A DNA stretch of 64,000 bases from Roseateles aquatilis (GTDB taxonomy: Bacteria > Pseudomonadota > Gammaproteobacteria > Burkholderiales > Burkholderiaceae_C). The position numbers and the translations under genes were made by a program. The stretch is from positions 186,001 to 250,000 of the forward strand of contig NZ_NIOF01000010.1 in NCBI RefSeq assembly GCF_002205645.1. The letters run 5' to 3'. Shown here piece by piece: positions 1 to 10,467 of the stretch. The notes under the pieces are model-generated. The model had not been told where the DNA came from. It did not search any database and saw only the letters and a list, made by a program, of their open reading frames with translations. Every line of letters begins with the position of its first letter. Position 1 is the stretch's first letter.

Positions 1-459
1 GCGCAACGCCGTCAGGAAACTGTCGGGCCCCAGTGTCAGGTAGGGCTCGCCGGTGACCGACGGGATGCGCCACAGGCGCCCGTCGGTGTTGGCCAGCATC
101 ACGTCGGTCATGCCGCGCGCGCTGTCGCGCATCGTGTCGGCCAGCAGCGAGACGGTGGCGTCGCGGTCCTGCGCCTCGGGCTTGCGCGTCAGCATCAGCA
201 GGTCGATGGTGCGCAGGTTGCCCTCGGTCTCGCGCAGCAGCACCTCGGTCTCCAGCGCGGCGTTCTGGGCGACGCTCTCCAGGTCGTCCTGCAGGTCCTG
301 CACCAGCGAGCGCGGATAGACCAGCGCGAACCAGCCCACCAGCGCCCACAGCACGATCAGCACCAGCCCGAGCGCCAGGAACGGCCCGAGCACCAGCACG
401 CGCACCCGTTTCATGTCGAGGCGGGCGGCGATGGACTGGCTGAACAGCGAGGAAGGCAT
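1..459 (-). CDS. Membrane sensor protein, N-terminal part (cut by the window edge)
   Basis: Only the first 153 codons are present; the gene runs off the left edge. The start chosen reads MPSSLFSQSIAARL. A hydrophobic stretch at about residues 20-50 is a transmembrane segment, followed by a polar region rich in Leu/Glu/Asp that would be periplasmic. The segment LLRETEGNLRTIDLLM and the following region resemble the first helix and start of a Cache-type sensor domain, as found at the N-terminus of many diguanylate cyclases and histidine kinases. The output domain lies outside the window, so the class cannot be decided. No clear Shine-Dalgarno sequence precedes the start. Confidence 0.6.
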   Translation of the reverse strand, partial: MPSSLFSQSIAARLDMKRVRVLVLGPFLALGLVLIVLWALVGWFALVYPRSLVQDLQDDLESVAQNAALETEVLLRETEGNLRTIDLLMLTRKPEAQDRDATVSLLADTMRDSARGMTDVMLANTDGRLWRIPSVTGEPYLTLGPDSFLTALR

Positions 460-490
460 CGACGCGATTGTGGCCGTGCGTCGTACGGTC

Positions 491-748
491 TCAAACGTCC
501 AACAGCGGGGACGGTGGCTGGTTTTTCGGCGGCTCCGGGACCTGGCTGTCCGGATCGTCGGCCGCCAGCTCGGCCAGGCAGCGCAGGCACAGGCAGCGGT
601 CCGGCCAGCGCGCGCGCAGATCGCGCTTCAAGGACTCGCCCAGCCGCAGGCCGAAACACGCGCACCAGCCCTCGTCCACCCCGCAATGGAAACCGCCGCC
701 GCAGCGCGGGCAGGCGGCGTTGTCGAGGGGCGTTGCGGCGGCTGGCAT
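491..748 (-). CDS. Cysteine-rich CWC family protein
   Basis: An 85-residue cytoplasmic protein with an N-terminal cluster of cysteines: CPRCGGGFHCG, then CWC-like residues written here as GWCACFG, then CLCLRC near residue 52. This spacing is the signature of the small cysteine-rich CWC family, presumed zinc-binding; no function has been established for it that I know of. The C-terminal 25 residues are proline- and acid-rich. It lies between the sensor gene on its left and the malonyl-CoA synthetase gene on its right, all on the minus strand, with about 150 bases to the synthetase stop codon, so it may be a separate transcript. Confidence 0.65.
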   Translation of the reverse strand: MPAAATPLDNAACPRCGGGFHCGVDEGWCACFGLRLGESLKRDLRARWPDRCLCLRCLAELAADDPDSQVPEPPKNQPPSPLLDV

Positions 749-900
749 CGAAGGGCGGGCAAGGGAGCGGGCGACGCCGTCACTGTAGCGGCTGGAACCG
801 GGCCCGAGGGCGCGGGACTGATCGGGCTTCTTCCACTGTCAGGAGCGCGCCGATGTTCTGGCCTTTCTTCGGGTTCATCTGAACCTCGTCCGTCTCCCTG

Positions 901-2472
901 TCACACGAACAATCCGCGGTGCCGTTCCCGTAACAGGTTTTTCTGCACCTTGCCCATCGCGTTGCGTGGGAGCTCGTTCTCCACGAACACGCGCTTGGGC
1001 ACCTTGAAATTGGCGATGCGGTCCTTCAGCGCCGCGATCACCGCGGCGCCCTCCACCTGCGCTCCCGGACGCGGCACGACCACCGCGATCACCGCCTCGC
1101 CGAAGTCCGGATGCGGCACGCCCACGACCGCCGATTCCGCCACGCCCGGCAGCTCGTTGAGCCAGCCCTCGATCTCGGCCGGATAGACGTTGTAGCCACC
1201 GCTGATGATCAGGTCCTTGCTGCGGCCGACGATGGTCACGTAGCCGCGCTCGTCGCGCCGCCCGACATCGCCGGTCTTGAACCAGCCATCGGCGGTGAAC
1301 TCCTCCCGGGTCTTCTCCGGCATGCGCCAGTAGCCCGCGAAGACGTTGGGCCCCGTCACCTGGATGTGGCCGATCTCGCCGTCGCCGGTCGACGGGCACG
1401 GCTCGCCCGCGTCGTCGAGCACGCGCAGGCCGACGCCCGGCAGCGGGAAACCCACGGTGCCGCCGAGGCGGTCGCCGTCCTCGGCCCGATAGGGGTTGGA
1501 GGTCAGCATGACGGTCTCGCTCATGCCGTAGCGCTCCAGGATCGTGTGACCGGTGCGGTCCCGCCAGGCCTGGAAGGTCTCGATCAGCAACGGCGCGGAG
1601 CCGCTGATGAAGAGCCGCATCCGCGCGCAGGCCTCGCGCGTCAGCGTGGCCTGTTCGAGCATGCGCACGTACAGCGTCGGCACGCCCATGAACAGCGTCG
1701 CGTCGGGCAGCCGCGCGATCACCGCGCGCGGATCGAAGCGGTTGAACCACAGCATCTTCGCTCCCGCCAGCAGCGCGCCGTGCGACGCGACGAACAGGCC
1801 GTGCACGTGGAAGATCGGCAGCGCGTGGATCAGTACGTCGTCGGCGCGCCAGCCCCAGCAATGCTTCAGCACCTGGGCGTTGGACAGCAGGTTGCCGTGG
1901 CTCAGCATCGCGCCCTTGCTGCGCCCGGTCGTGCCGCTGGTGTAGAGGATCGCGGCCAGATCGTCGGCCTTGCGCTCGGCCGGCTGGTGCCGGTCGCTCA
2001 TCTGCACCGCGCGGTCCAGCAGCGTGCCGCGGCGGTCCTCGTCGAGCGTGAAGACCCACGGCACCTTGGCCTGGAACGCCAGCTTGCTGACCCAGCCGAA
2101 ATTCCTGCCAGCGCAGACGACGACGGCCGGCTCCGCGTTGTCGATGAAGTACGAGAGCTCGGCCGCCTGGTAGGCCGTGTTCAGCGGCAGGTAGACGTAG
2201 CCGGCGCGCAGCACCGCGAGGTACAGCAGCAGCGCCTCGACGCTCTTCTCCGTCTGCACCGCGACGCGGCTGCCGGCCGGCAGGTCCAGCGAGTCCAGCA
2301 GGTTGGCGATCATCGCGGTGGCGCGGTCGATGTCGCGCCAGCTGTAGCGCTGGCCGGCGCCGGCACCGGCCTCGCCGTCCGCGACCTCGATCGCGCACGC
2401 GTCCAGGTCCTCGGCGAAGTTGGCGCGCAGCGCCACGAACAGGTTGGCGTTCATTTCCATCGAAACATCCAT
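901..2472 (-). CDS. matB: Malonyl-CoA synthetase (MatB-type acyl-CoA ligase)
   Basis: ATP-dependent ligase of the ANL family that should activate malonate to malonyl-CoA in the cytoplasm. Visible motifs are the AMP-binding loop YTSGTTGRSKGA, the ERYGMSET motif, the hinge region with DVGRRDERGYV, and the C-terminal catalytic lysine region ELPRNAMGKVQKN. Length (523 aa) fits MatB. The start is uncertain: the frame is open to 2532, overlapping the upstream gene; the ATG at 2472 (MDVSMEMNANLF) has a GAGGGA-like ribosome site, while ATGs at 2460 and 2454 lack one. Malonate specificity is inferred chiefly from the malonyl-CoA decarboxylase gene two genes upstream in the same operon; together they convert malonate to acetyl-CoA. 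Confidence 0.85.
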   Translation of the reverse strand: MDVSMEMNANLFVALRANFAEDLDACAIEVADGEAGAGAGQRYSWRDIDRATAMIANLLDSLDLPAGSRVAVQTEKSVEALLLYLAVLRAGYVYLPLNTAYQAAELSYFIDNAEPAVVVCAGRNFGWVSKLAFQAKVPWVFTLDEDRRGTLLDRAVQMSDRHQPAERKADDLAAILYTSGTTGRSKGAMLSHGNLLSNAQVLKHCWGWRADDVLIHALPIFHVHGLFVASHGALLAGAKMLWFNRFDPRAVIARLPDATLFMGVPTLYVRMLEQATLTREACARMRLFISGSAPLLIETFQAWRDRTGHTILERYGMSETVMLTSNPYRAEDGDRLGGTVGFPLPGVGLRVLDDAGEPCPSTGDGEIGHIQVTGPNVFAGYWRMPEKTREEFTADGWFKTGDVGRRDERGYVTIVGRSKDLIISGGYNVYPAEIEGWLNELPGVAESAVVGVPHPDFGEAVIAVVVPRPGAQVEGAAVIAALKDRIANFKVPKRVFVENELPRNAMGKVQKNLLRERHRGLFV

Positions 2473-2515
2473 CGATCCATCCCTCGGTCCATCGATCGGC
2501 CGGCGTGTCGGCCCG

Positions 2516-3520
2516 TCAATCCAGTTTCGCACCGCTGCTCTTCACCACCTCCGCCCAGCGCACCACCTCGCCGTGCACGAACTTGCCGAAGGCGTCGCCG
2601 TACAGGCTGGGCGTGTCGGTGCCCAGGCCGGTCCAGATGTTGCGCAGCTCCTCGGTGGCCAGGGCCTTGCGCAGCTCGGCCTGCATCGCGGCGATGATTT
2701 CCTTGGGCGTGCCCTTGGGCGCCCACAGGCCGTACCAGGTGGCGACCTGGTAGTTGGGGATGCCGGCCTCGACCGCGCTGGGGATGTCCGGGAAGCCCGG
2801 CGCGCGCTTGGCCGACGCCACCGCCAACGCCTTGATGCGCCCACCGCGGATGTGCGCCGCCGACGAGCCCAGGCCGTCGAACATCAGGTCCACCTGGCCC
2901 GCCATCAGGTCCTGCAGCGCGGGGCCGGCGCCGCGGTAGGGGATGTGCGTGATGAAGGTCTTGGTCTGGAGCTTGAACAGCTCGCCCGCCAGGTGGTGCG
3001 AGGTGCCGTTGCCGGCCGACCCGTAGTTCAGCTTGCCGGGATTGGCGCGCAACTGCTCCAGCAATCCCTTGACGTCGGTGGCGTGCACGCGGGTCGGGTT
3101 GACGACGATGACCTGCGGCACGCTGGAGATCAGGCCCACCGGGATGAAGTCCTCCTCCAGCCGGTAGTCCAGCTTGGGATACATCGCCGGCGCGATCGCG
3201 TGATGGACCGCGCCCATGAAGAAGGTGTAGCCGTCGGGCTGGGCCTTGGACGCGATCGTCGCGCCCACCGTGCCGCCGGCGCCGCCCTTGTTGTCGATGA
3301 TGAACTGTTTGCCGGTCTGCTTGGTCAGCACGGCGGTCAGCGGCCGGGCGAAGGCGTCGGTGCCGCCGCCGGCCGGGAAGGGCACCACGATCACCACCGG
3401 CCGGGTGGGCCATGCGTTCTGCGCGAAGGCCGCGGGCGCGACGCCGAGGACGGCGCTGCCCAGCGCCGTGGCGGCGCAGGCGCCGAGCAGACGGCGCCGG
3501 GCCGGGGAAGGATGCGTCAT
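2516..3520 (-). CDS. Bug/TctC-family tripartite tricarboxylate transporter substrate-binding protein
   Basis: A 334-residue periplasmic binding protein. The N-terminus carries basic residues and a hydrophobic core (RRRLLGACAATALGSAVLG) ending in AFA, a Sec or Tat-like signal peptide. The mature protein starts with WPTRPVVIVVPFPAGGGTD, the classical first strand and ligand loop of Bug proteins, and keeps VGGTIA/NKGGAGGTVG and the YGSAGNGTSHHLAGELF segment. No TctA/TctB membrane components lie nearby, as is usual for the many orphan Bug proteins of Burkholderiales. Its position between malonyl-CoA decarboxylase and malonyl-CoA synthetase suggests malonate or a related dicarboxylate as ligand; this is inference. 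Confidence 0.9.
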   Translation of the reverse strand: MTHPSPARRRLLGACAATALGSAVLGVAPAAFAQNAWPTRPVVIVVPFPAGGGTDAFARPLTAVLTKQTGKQFIIDNKGGAGGTVGATIASKAQPDGYTFFMGAVHHAIAPAMYPKLDYRLEEDFIPVGLISSVPQVIVVNPTRVHATDVKGLLEQLRANPGKLNYGSAGNGTSHHLAGELFKLQTKTFITHIPYRGAGPALQDLMAGQVDLMFDGLGSSAAHIRGGRIKALAVASAKRAPGFPDIPSAVEAGIPNYQVATWYGLWAPKGTPKEIIAAMQAELRKALATEELRNIWTGLGTDTPSLYGDAFGKFVHGEVVRWAEVVKSSGAKLD

Positions 3521-3587
3521 GGCATGTCTCCTGTGAGCCTCTGCGGGCTTCTGGTGGGGGGAAGAAAACTGCGCGTGCCGCCGGCCG

Positions 3588-4874
3588 TCACAGCAGGGTG
3601 CCGACGCCGCGCGAGAAGGCGATCTCTCCCTGCATGAAGGCCTCGTGGTGGCCCTCGATGCGGTCGAGGTCGTACAGGTAGTTGACCATCAGCCCGTGCG
3701 ACTGCCTCAGGCCCTTGGCCGAGCGGTCGCCGCCGATGTTGAGCCGCTCCAGGCGCGCGCCGTTGTCCAGGTGGAAACGCGCCACCGGATCGCCGCCGGG
3801 GCGCGGCGTTTGCGCGATCAGGTAGACGGCGGCGAGCCGGCGCAGGTCGGCCTGCAGCGCCTCGTCGCTGAGCGCGGCCGGGCTGGCGAGCGCCGCCGCC
3901 GAGTGGTGCCGCACCCGCTCCAGCGCCTGCGCCGCGCGCTCCGCCTGCGGGCGCTTGAGTCCAGGCAGGGCATCCGGCCCCGTCAGCGCCGGCGCTCCCT
4001 GCAGCCATGCCGCGAAGCCGGGAATGGGCGACAGCGTGCAGAACAGCTTGAGCCGAGGCAGCTCGCGCTGCAGGTGCTCGGCCACGCGCTTGATCAGGAA
4101 GTTGCCCAGCGAGACGCCGCGCAGCCCAGGCTCGCAGTTGCTGATGGAGTAGAAGATCGCTGCCTTGTAGCTGGCGGGAGGCATCGGGTCGCTGCGCTTC
4201 TCGATCAGCGGTGCGATCGCGTCGGGCATGTCGGGCAGCAGCGCGATCTCGACGAAGATCAGCGGCTCGTTGGGCAACTGCGGATGGAAGAAGGCGAACA
4301 GCCGCCGGTCCGGCAGCAGCCGCCGGCGCAGGTCGTCCCAGCCGTCGATCGCGTGGACGGCCTCGTGATGAATGATCTGCTCCAGCAGCCGCGCGGGGGA
4401 GTTCCAGTCGACCTGCCGCATCTCCAGGAAGCCCGGGTTGAACCACGACGACAGCAGGTGCAGCAGGTCGGCGTCGACGATGCGCCAGTCGTCGTGGCCC
4501 TTCAGGCCGTCGAGCAGGCGTCGGCGCATGCGCACCAGCGTCGCGGTGCCGCCGGGCGCGCGGTTCAGGCGGCGGAAGAGCTCCTGCCGCGGCGGCTCGC
4601 TGACGGCGGTCAGCGCCAGCAGCGCGTCCCCGTCGGGCGTGGCCGCATAGGCCTGCGCGGCGCGCAGCACCTGCGCCGGGTCGGGATTGAAATCGGCGGC
4701 CAGCTTGTCGAAGACGATCGGCCAGGCTTGCGCCGGCAGCGTGCCCATCTTCTCGATCAGGTCGCCCGCGAGCCCCAGGCTGTTCGCCTGCCCGCGTTCC
4801 GACAGCAGCTTGTGCGCGAGCCCCAGCACCTGCCGTGCCGCGCGCGCCGAGGTCCAGGAGTCGACGATGGCCAT
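3588..4874 (-). CDS. Malonyl-CoA decarboxylase
   Basis: Decarboxylates malonyl-CoA to acetyl-CoA, the second step of malonate use after MatB. The 428-residue protein has the helical N-terminal domain and the GNAT-like catalytic domain of the MCD family: IFYSISNCEPGLRG followed by VSLGNFLIKRV, and the conserved HEAVHAIDGWDDL. It is the first gene of the minus-strand operon and is followed after 67 bases by the Bug gene. An in-frame stop lies six bases before this ATG, so the start cannot move upstream. No Shine-Dalgarno sequence is visible, and a TATAAA box at 4888-4883 lies only eight bases before the ATG, which raises the possibility of a leaderless message. Confidence 0.9.
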   Translation of the reverse strand: MAIVDSWTSARAARQVLGLAHKLLSERGQANSLGLAGDLIEKMGTLPAQAWPIVFDKLAADFNPDPAQVLRAAQAYAATPDGDALLALTAVSEPPRQELFRRLNRAPGGTATLVRMRRRLLDGLKGHDDWRIVDADLLHLLSSWFNPGFLEMRQVDWNSPARLLEQIIHHEAVHAIDGWDDLRRRLLPDRRLFAFFHPQLPNEPLIFVEIALLPDMPDAIAPLIEKRSDPMPPASYKAAIFYSISNCEPGLRGVSLGNFLIKRVAEHLQRELPRLKLFCTLSPIPGFAAWLQGAPALTGPDALPGLKRPQAERAAQALERVRHHSAAALASPAALSDEALQADLRRLAAVYLIAQTPRPGGDPVARFHLDNGARLERLNIGGDRSAKGLRQSHGLMVNYLYDLDRIEGHHEAFMQGEIAFSRGVGTLL

Positions 4875-5103
4875 GAGGGCGGTTTATAGCGTCATCGCCG
4901 CGGTGAGCCATGCGGGCCTTCCCAGGGGCGGGCGAGCACCGACCGTCGACGGGGATCCGGTGGGCGGACGCCGACATTCCCTGGTGGCGACCGATGCCCG
5001 GCGGCGCGGCGCGCTGCTACATTGGTCCGCATCAGATTCGCGGTCGCGGCTCCCCGGAGCGGCCGGCACGCGGGCATCGGGCGGATTGCCCAGGAGACAA
5101 GCG

Positions 5104-6753
<1,650 letters not shown>

Positions 6754-6927
6754 CGCCACATCCTCACGCCTGGGCCGTTGTTGCGGCGCTTTTTCAGGGT
6801 TCCCCGGGCTTGCCCGGCGCCATCCTCCGTGCGCATAGTGCATCGAAGGGAGAGACCCGAAAGGCCATCCGATCGCTGATGGGCGATCGCCGATCGTTGA
6901 TCGAGGGGCCGGTCCAGGAGATACCGA

Positions 6928-8604
6928 ATGAACGCCTTCTCATCGGCTGGCGCGGCCACCAGCGCCGCGAATGCCGCCATCACGGCGGCGACGACCGCGA
7001 TCCACGCGGCCCAGGCCGCGCCCGCGCGCGGCGCCTCGATCTCCGCTGCCGGCGCGGGGTCCGGACCGCGTCGGGCCTGGACGCTCGCCACCCGGCTGCG
7101 CGTGGCCGTGCTGGCCGCCGTGGTCGGCTTCGTCGTGCTGGTGATGTGGCTGAGCCATCGCTCCGCGATGAGCCTGCTGGACGTGAAGATGATCACCACC
7201 GTCGAGCAGGTGAAGAACGCCGAGCAGATCGCCCGGCGCCACTTCGACCGCGTCGGCGCGGGCGGCCTGACCGAGGCCGAGGCCAGGAAGCTGGCGGCGG
7301 CGGAGATCGGCAAGATCCGCTACTCCGGCAACGAGTACCTCTGGATCAACGACATGACGCCCAAGATGGTCATGCACCCGATCAAGCCGGAGCTCAACGA
7401 CAAGGACCTCTCCGGCAACAAGGACCCCAACGGCCTGAAGCTGTTCGTCGCCTTCGTCGACACGGTCAAGGCGCAGGGCAGCGGCTTCGTCGACTACCTG
7501 TGGCCCAAGCCCGGATCGAGCGAGCCGGAGCCCAAGCGCTCCTATGTCGCCGGCTTCAAGCCATGGGGCTGGGTGATCGGATCGGGCGTCTACATCGACG
7601 ACGTGGCCGGCATCGCGCGGCGCGATGGCCTGCTGGCGCTGGGGCTGGTGATCGCCGTGGGCCTGGCCGCGTTGATCGCGGTGGAGTGGTTCGCGCGCGG
7701 CCTGAAGCGTCGGCTCGGCCAGATGCGCGAGGTGGTCGAGGCCGTGGCCAACGGCGACCTGCGCGCCCAGGCCGTCGACGGCCGGCAGGACGAGATCGGC
7801 GACGTGCTGACCCAGGTCACGGCGATGCAGGCGCGGCTCAGCGAGCTGGTGCGCGCGATCCGCGACGCCACCGATTCGATCCAGCACGCCTCGCGCGAGG
7901 TCGCGATGGGCAGCCAGGACCTGTCGCAGCGCAGCGAGCAGGCGGCGTCCAGCCTGCAGCAGACGGCCGCCTCGATGCAGGAGCTGACGCAGCAGGTGAC
8001 GCATTCGTCGCAGGCGGCGCAGCAGACCAACCAGCTGGCGCTGGGCGCGGCCGATCGCGCGCGCCGGGGGGCGGACGCGATGGGCGAGGTGGTGAAGACG
8101 ATGGACGGCATCGCCGGCTCCAGCCGCAAGATCGCCGACATCATCTCGGTCATCGACGGCGTGGCGTTCCAGACCAACATCCTGGCGCTGAACGCGGCGG
8201 TCGAGGCCGCGCGGGCCGGCGAGCAGGGCCGCGGTTTCGCCGTCGTCGCCAGCGAGGTGCGGGCGCTGGCGCAGCGCAGCGGCAACGCGGCCAAGGAGAT
8301 CCGGGCGCTGATCAACGACTCGGTGTCGCGCGTGGACGCGGGCAGCGCGCAGGTCGGCCGCGCGGGCGAGACGATGGGGCAGATCCTGCAGTCGGTGCAG
8401 CAGGTCTCGGGCACCGTGGCCGAGATCAGCCAGTCCAGCGCCGGCCAGACCGACGGGCTGGCGCAGATCAACCAGGCGGTCGCCCATCTGGACGACATGA
8501 CGCAGCAGAACGCCGCGCTGGTCGAGCAGACCGCCGCCGCGGCCGAGTCGTTGCAGCAGCAGGCGCGGGTGCTCAACGAGCAGGTGGCGACCTTCCGCAC
8601 CTGA
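6928..8604 (+). CDS. Methyl-accepting chemotaxis protein with single Cache sensor domain
   Basis: A 558-residue inner-membrane chemoreceptor. After an alanine-rich cytoplasmic leader, a first transmembrane helix lies at about residues 55-80, then a periplasmic sCache domain ([20 protein letters not shown], ending with [14 protein letters not shown]), a second transmembrane helix near 230-250, a HAMP domain and the long signalling coiled coil. The hairpin tip [20 protein letters not shown] is that of a class I-like receptor, and flanking Gln/Glu pairs give methylation sites. Start supported by CCAGGAG seven bases upstream. sCache receptors of this type often sense small carboxylates, which would fit the neighbouring malonate and PHB-product uptake genes, but the ligand cannot be read from sequence. 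Confidence 0.92.
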   Translation: MNAFSSAGAATSAANAAITAATTAIHAAQAAPARGASISAAGAGSGPRRAWTLATRLRVAVLAAVVGFVVLVMWLSHRSAMSLLDVKMITTVEQVKNAEQIARRHFDRVGAGGLTEAEARKLAAAEIGKIRYSGNEYLWINDMTPKMVMHPIKPELNDKDLSGNKDPNGLKLFVAFVDTVKAQGSGFVDYLWPKPGSSEPEPKRSYVAGFKPWGWVIGSGVYIDDVAGIARRDGLLALGLVIAVGLAALIAVEWFARGLKRRLGQMREVVEAVANGDLRAQAVDGRQDEIGDVLTQVTAMQARLSELVRAIRDATDSIQHASREVAMGSQDLSQRSEQAASSLQQTAASMQELTQQVTHSSQAAQQTNQLALGAADRARRGADAMGEVVKTMDGIAGSSRKIADIISVIDGVAFQTNILALNAAVEAARAGEQGRGFAVVASEVRALAQRSGNAAKEIRALINDSVSRVDAGSAQVGRAGETMGQILQSVQQVSGTVAEISQSSAGQTDGLAQINQAVAHLDDMTQQNAALVEQTAAAAESLQQQARVLNEQVATFRT

Positions 8605-8677
8605 TCCACCGATCGGGCGCCGGGCGCCGGGCCAGGCGCGCATGCACTGCCCTGCCGCACGTGACTGTGCCGATCGG

Positions 8678-8759
8678 GGGCCGCCCCAGCGCATGCGGAC
8701 GCGAGCCTGTGGGAAGTCCGCAGGGCCGGGCTCAACATGGGCCGCCCCAGCGCATGCGG
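8678..8759. repeat. 21-base direct repeat pair around CGCATGCG
   Basis: Bases 8678-8698 and 8739-8759 are identical over 21 positions (GGGCCGCCCC followed by AGCGCATGCGG), 61 bases apart. Each copy contains the palindrome CGCATGCG. No protein-coding role is apparent; it could be a binding site pair or fragment of a dispersed intergenic repeat. Confidence 0.7.
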
Positions 8760-8802
8760 GCGTGAGGGGCGCGGCCGAAGCGGTCCCGCGCCGGCTCGTT
8801 GT

Positions 8803-8846
8803 CCGGAATCCAGGCAGTGCCTGGACTTCGGACGGTCGCGCCGTCC
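8803..8846. repeat. Adjacent palindromes upstream of the ABC importer operon
   Basis: Bases 8803-8831 form a palindrome with perfect core CCAGGCA-G-TGCCTGG (8810-8824) extended on both sides to CCGG...CGG with one mismatch and one G-T pair. A second hairpin GGACGG-TCGCG-CCGTCC follows at 8830-8846. There is no T-run, so these are better read as operator or RNA structure than as a terminator. Confidence 0.55.
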
Positions 8847-9024
8847 TGGTCCGCAGGTGCTGTCCGGATTCCGGCCGGCGAAGCACCCCGTGACTTCGGG
8901 TCAACCCGGACAGGACACCCGCGCGCGCAGGCCGCAGAGGCCCGCGCGCGGCCCGGCACGGGCCTTGCGAAGGCAGGTACCGAGACCGGCGAACGACCGG
9001 TCCGTCCACCCCAGGAGACAAGGC

Positions 9025-10287
9025 ATGAAGCATGGTTCGGCACGCGCCGCTTTCGGCGTGGCTTTCCGCGTGGCGATCGGCTCGGCATCCCGCCCGATGT
9101 CGCGGCCGGCGCTGCGCGCGGCATTGGCGCTGACCGCGGCGCTGGGCATCGCCGCCGGCGCCTGCGCGGCGCCGCAGGAGATCCGCATCGCCCACGTCTA
9201 CAGCCGCACCGGTCCGCTGGAGGCCTACGGCAAGCAGACGCAGACCGGCTTCCTGATGGGCCTGGACTACGCCACCGGCGGCACGATGACGGTGGCGGGC
9301 CGCAAGCTCGTCGTCATCGAGAAGGACGACCAGGGCAAGCCCGACGTCGGCAAGAGCCTGCTGGCCGCGGCCTACGGCGACGACAAGGCGGACATCGCCG
9401 TCGGGCCGTCGTCGTCCGGCGTCGCGCTGGCGCTGCTGCCGGTCGCCGAGGAGTACAAGAAGATCCTGCTGGTGGAGCCCGCCGTCGCCGACTCCATCAC
9501 CGGCGACAAGTGGAACAAGTACATCTTCAGGACCGGGCGCAACAGCTCGCAGGACGCGATCTCCAACGCCGTCGCGCTGGACCGGCCCGGCACGGTGATC
9601 GCCACGCTGGCGCAGGACTACGCCTTCGGTCGCGACGGCGTGAAGGCCTTCAAGGACGCCGTCAAGAAGGCCCGGATCGTCCATGAGGAGTACCTGCCCA
9701 CCACCACGACCGACTTCACCGCCGGCGCGCAGCGGCTGATCGACAAGCTCAAGGACCAGCCCGGCCGCAAGGTGATCTTCATCATCTGGGCCGGCGCCGG
9801 CAACCCGTTCAAGATCGCCGACCTGGACCTGAAGCGCCACGGCATCGAGATCGCCACGGGCGGCAACATCCTGCCGGCGATGGCCGCGTACAAGGCGCTG
9901 CCTGGCATGGAGGGCGCGACCTACTACTACTTCGGCATTCCGAAGAATCCGGTCAACGAGTGGCTGGTCGCCAACCATTACAAGCAGTTCAAGGCGCCGC
10001 CCGACTTCTTCACCGCCGGCGGCATGAGCGCGGCGATCGCCATCGTCGAGGCGCTCAAGAAAACCGGCGGCGACACCGCCACGCCCAGGCTGATCAAGGC
10101 GATGGAGGGCATGAGTTTCGAGACGCCCAAGGGTCGCATGACCTTCCGCGCCGAGGACCACCAGGCGATGCAGTCGATGTACCACTTCAAGATCAAGGTC
10201 GACCCGGCTTTCCCCTGGGGCGTGCCCGAGCTGGTGCGCGAGATCAAGCCCGAGGAAATGGCCATCCCCCTCCGCAACAAGCGATAG
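9025..10287 (+). CDS. ABC transporter substrate-binding protein, branched-chain amino acid (LivK) type
   Basis: A 420-residue periplasmic binding protein with a long N-terminal signal region (hydrophobic core ALRAALALTAALGIAAG, cleavage likely after ACAA). The mature part begins EIRIAHVYSRTGPLEAYG, the typical first strand of the type I periplasmic-binding fold of LivK-like proteins, and contains VGPSSSGVALALLPVAEEYK and DFTAGAQRLIDKLK. Start supported by CCAGGAGACAAGGC. It precedes the PHB depolymerase gene and the ATPase and permease genes of the same transporter class. The ligand is unlikely to be settled by similarity, since this family binds amino acids, amides, aromatic acids and short hydroxyacids; the depolymerase next door points to 3-hydroxybutyrate or its oligomers as a hypothesis. 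Confidence 0.9.
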   Translation: MKHGSARAAFGVAFRVAIGSASRPMSRPALRAALALTAALGIAAGACAAPQEIRIAHVYSRTGPLEAYGKQTQTGFLMGLDYATGGTMTVAGRKLVVIEKDDQGKPDVGKSLLAAAYGDDKADIAVGPSSSGVALALLPVAEEYKKILLVEPAVADSITGDKWNKYIFRTGRNSSQDAISNAVALDRPGTVIATLAQDYAFGRDGVKAFKDAVKKARIVHEEYLPTTTTDFTAGAQRLIDKLKDQPGRKVIFIIWAGAGNPFKIADLDLKRHGIEIATGGNILPAMAAYKALPGMEGATYYYFGIPKNPVNEWLVANHYKQFKAPPDFFTAGGMSAAIAIVEALKKTGGDTATPRLIKAMEGMSFETPKGRMTFRAEDHQAMQSMYHFKIKVDPAFPWGVPELVREIKPEEMAIPLRNKR

Positions 10288-10467
10288 ACGGCCTCCGCGC
10301 CGAGGTGCCTTGACGCGTCGCCCCGCGCGACGCGAGTGATCCGGTCAATCGCTGCCGCCCGCGACCCGCTCGCAATCCGGTCGCCAACCCCAATGGCGAC
10401 GGGTCGCGGCGCGGCCGGCGACCCGCCGATCTTCCCTTCGACGATCCCGACAACCTGGAGGTTTCCC

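Larger units (their letters stand above)
8605..9024. other. Gene-free interval with direct repeat and stacked inverted repeats
   Basis: No convincing gene lies in these 420 bases between the chemoreceptor and the binding-protein gene. The left part holds a 21-base direct repeat (8678-8698 and 8739-8759). The middle holds a 29-base imperfect palindrome (8803-8831) followed directly by a six-base-pair hairpin (8830-8846). The right end gives the ribosome site CCAGGAGACAAGGC before the next gene. The promoter of the importer operon should be here, but I see no strong -35/-10 pair. Confidence 0.6.

Noticed and set aside
3517..4977. Minus-strand frame overlapping malonyl-CoA decarboxylase, starting upstream of its ATG
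   Set aside because: Its translation is Arg/Ala-rich and shows no motif, while the overlapped frame carries all the landmarks of the decarboxylase.
4875..5103. Sigma-54 (-24/-12) promoter for the malonate operon
   Set aside because: TGGCTC followed by a GGCGA element was seen, but the GG-to-GC spacing is one base short and the second half does not match; the enhancer site is not visible either.
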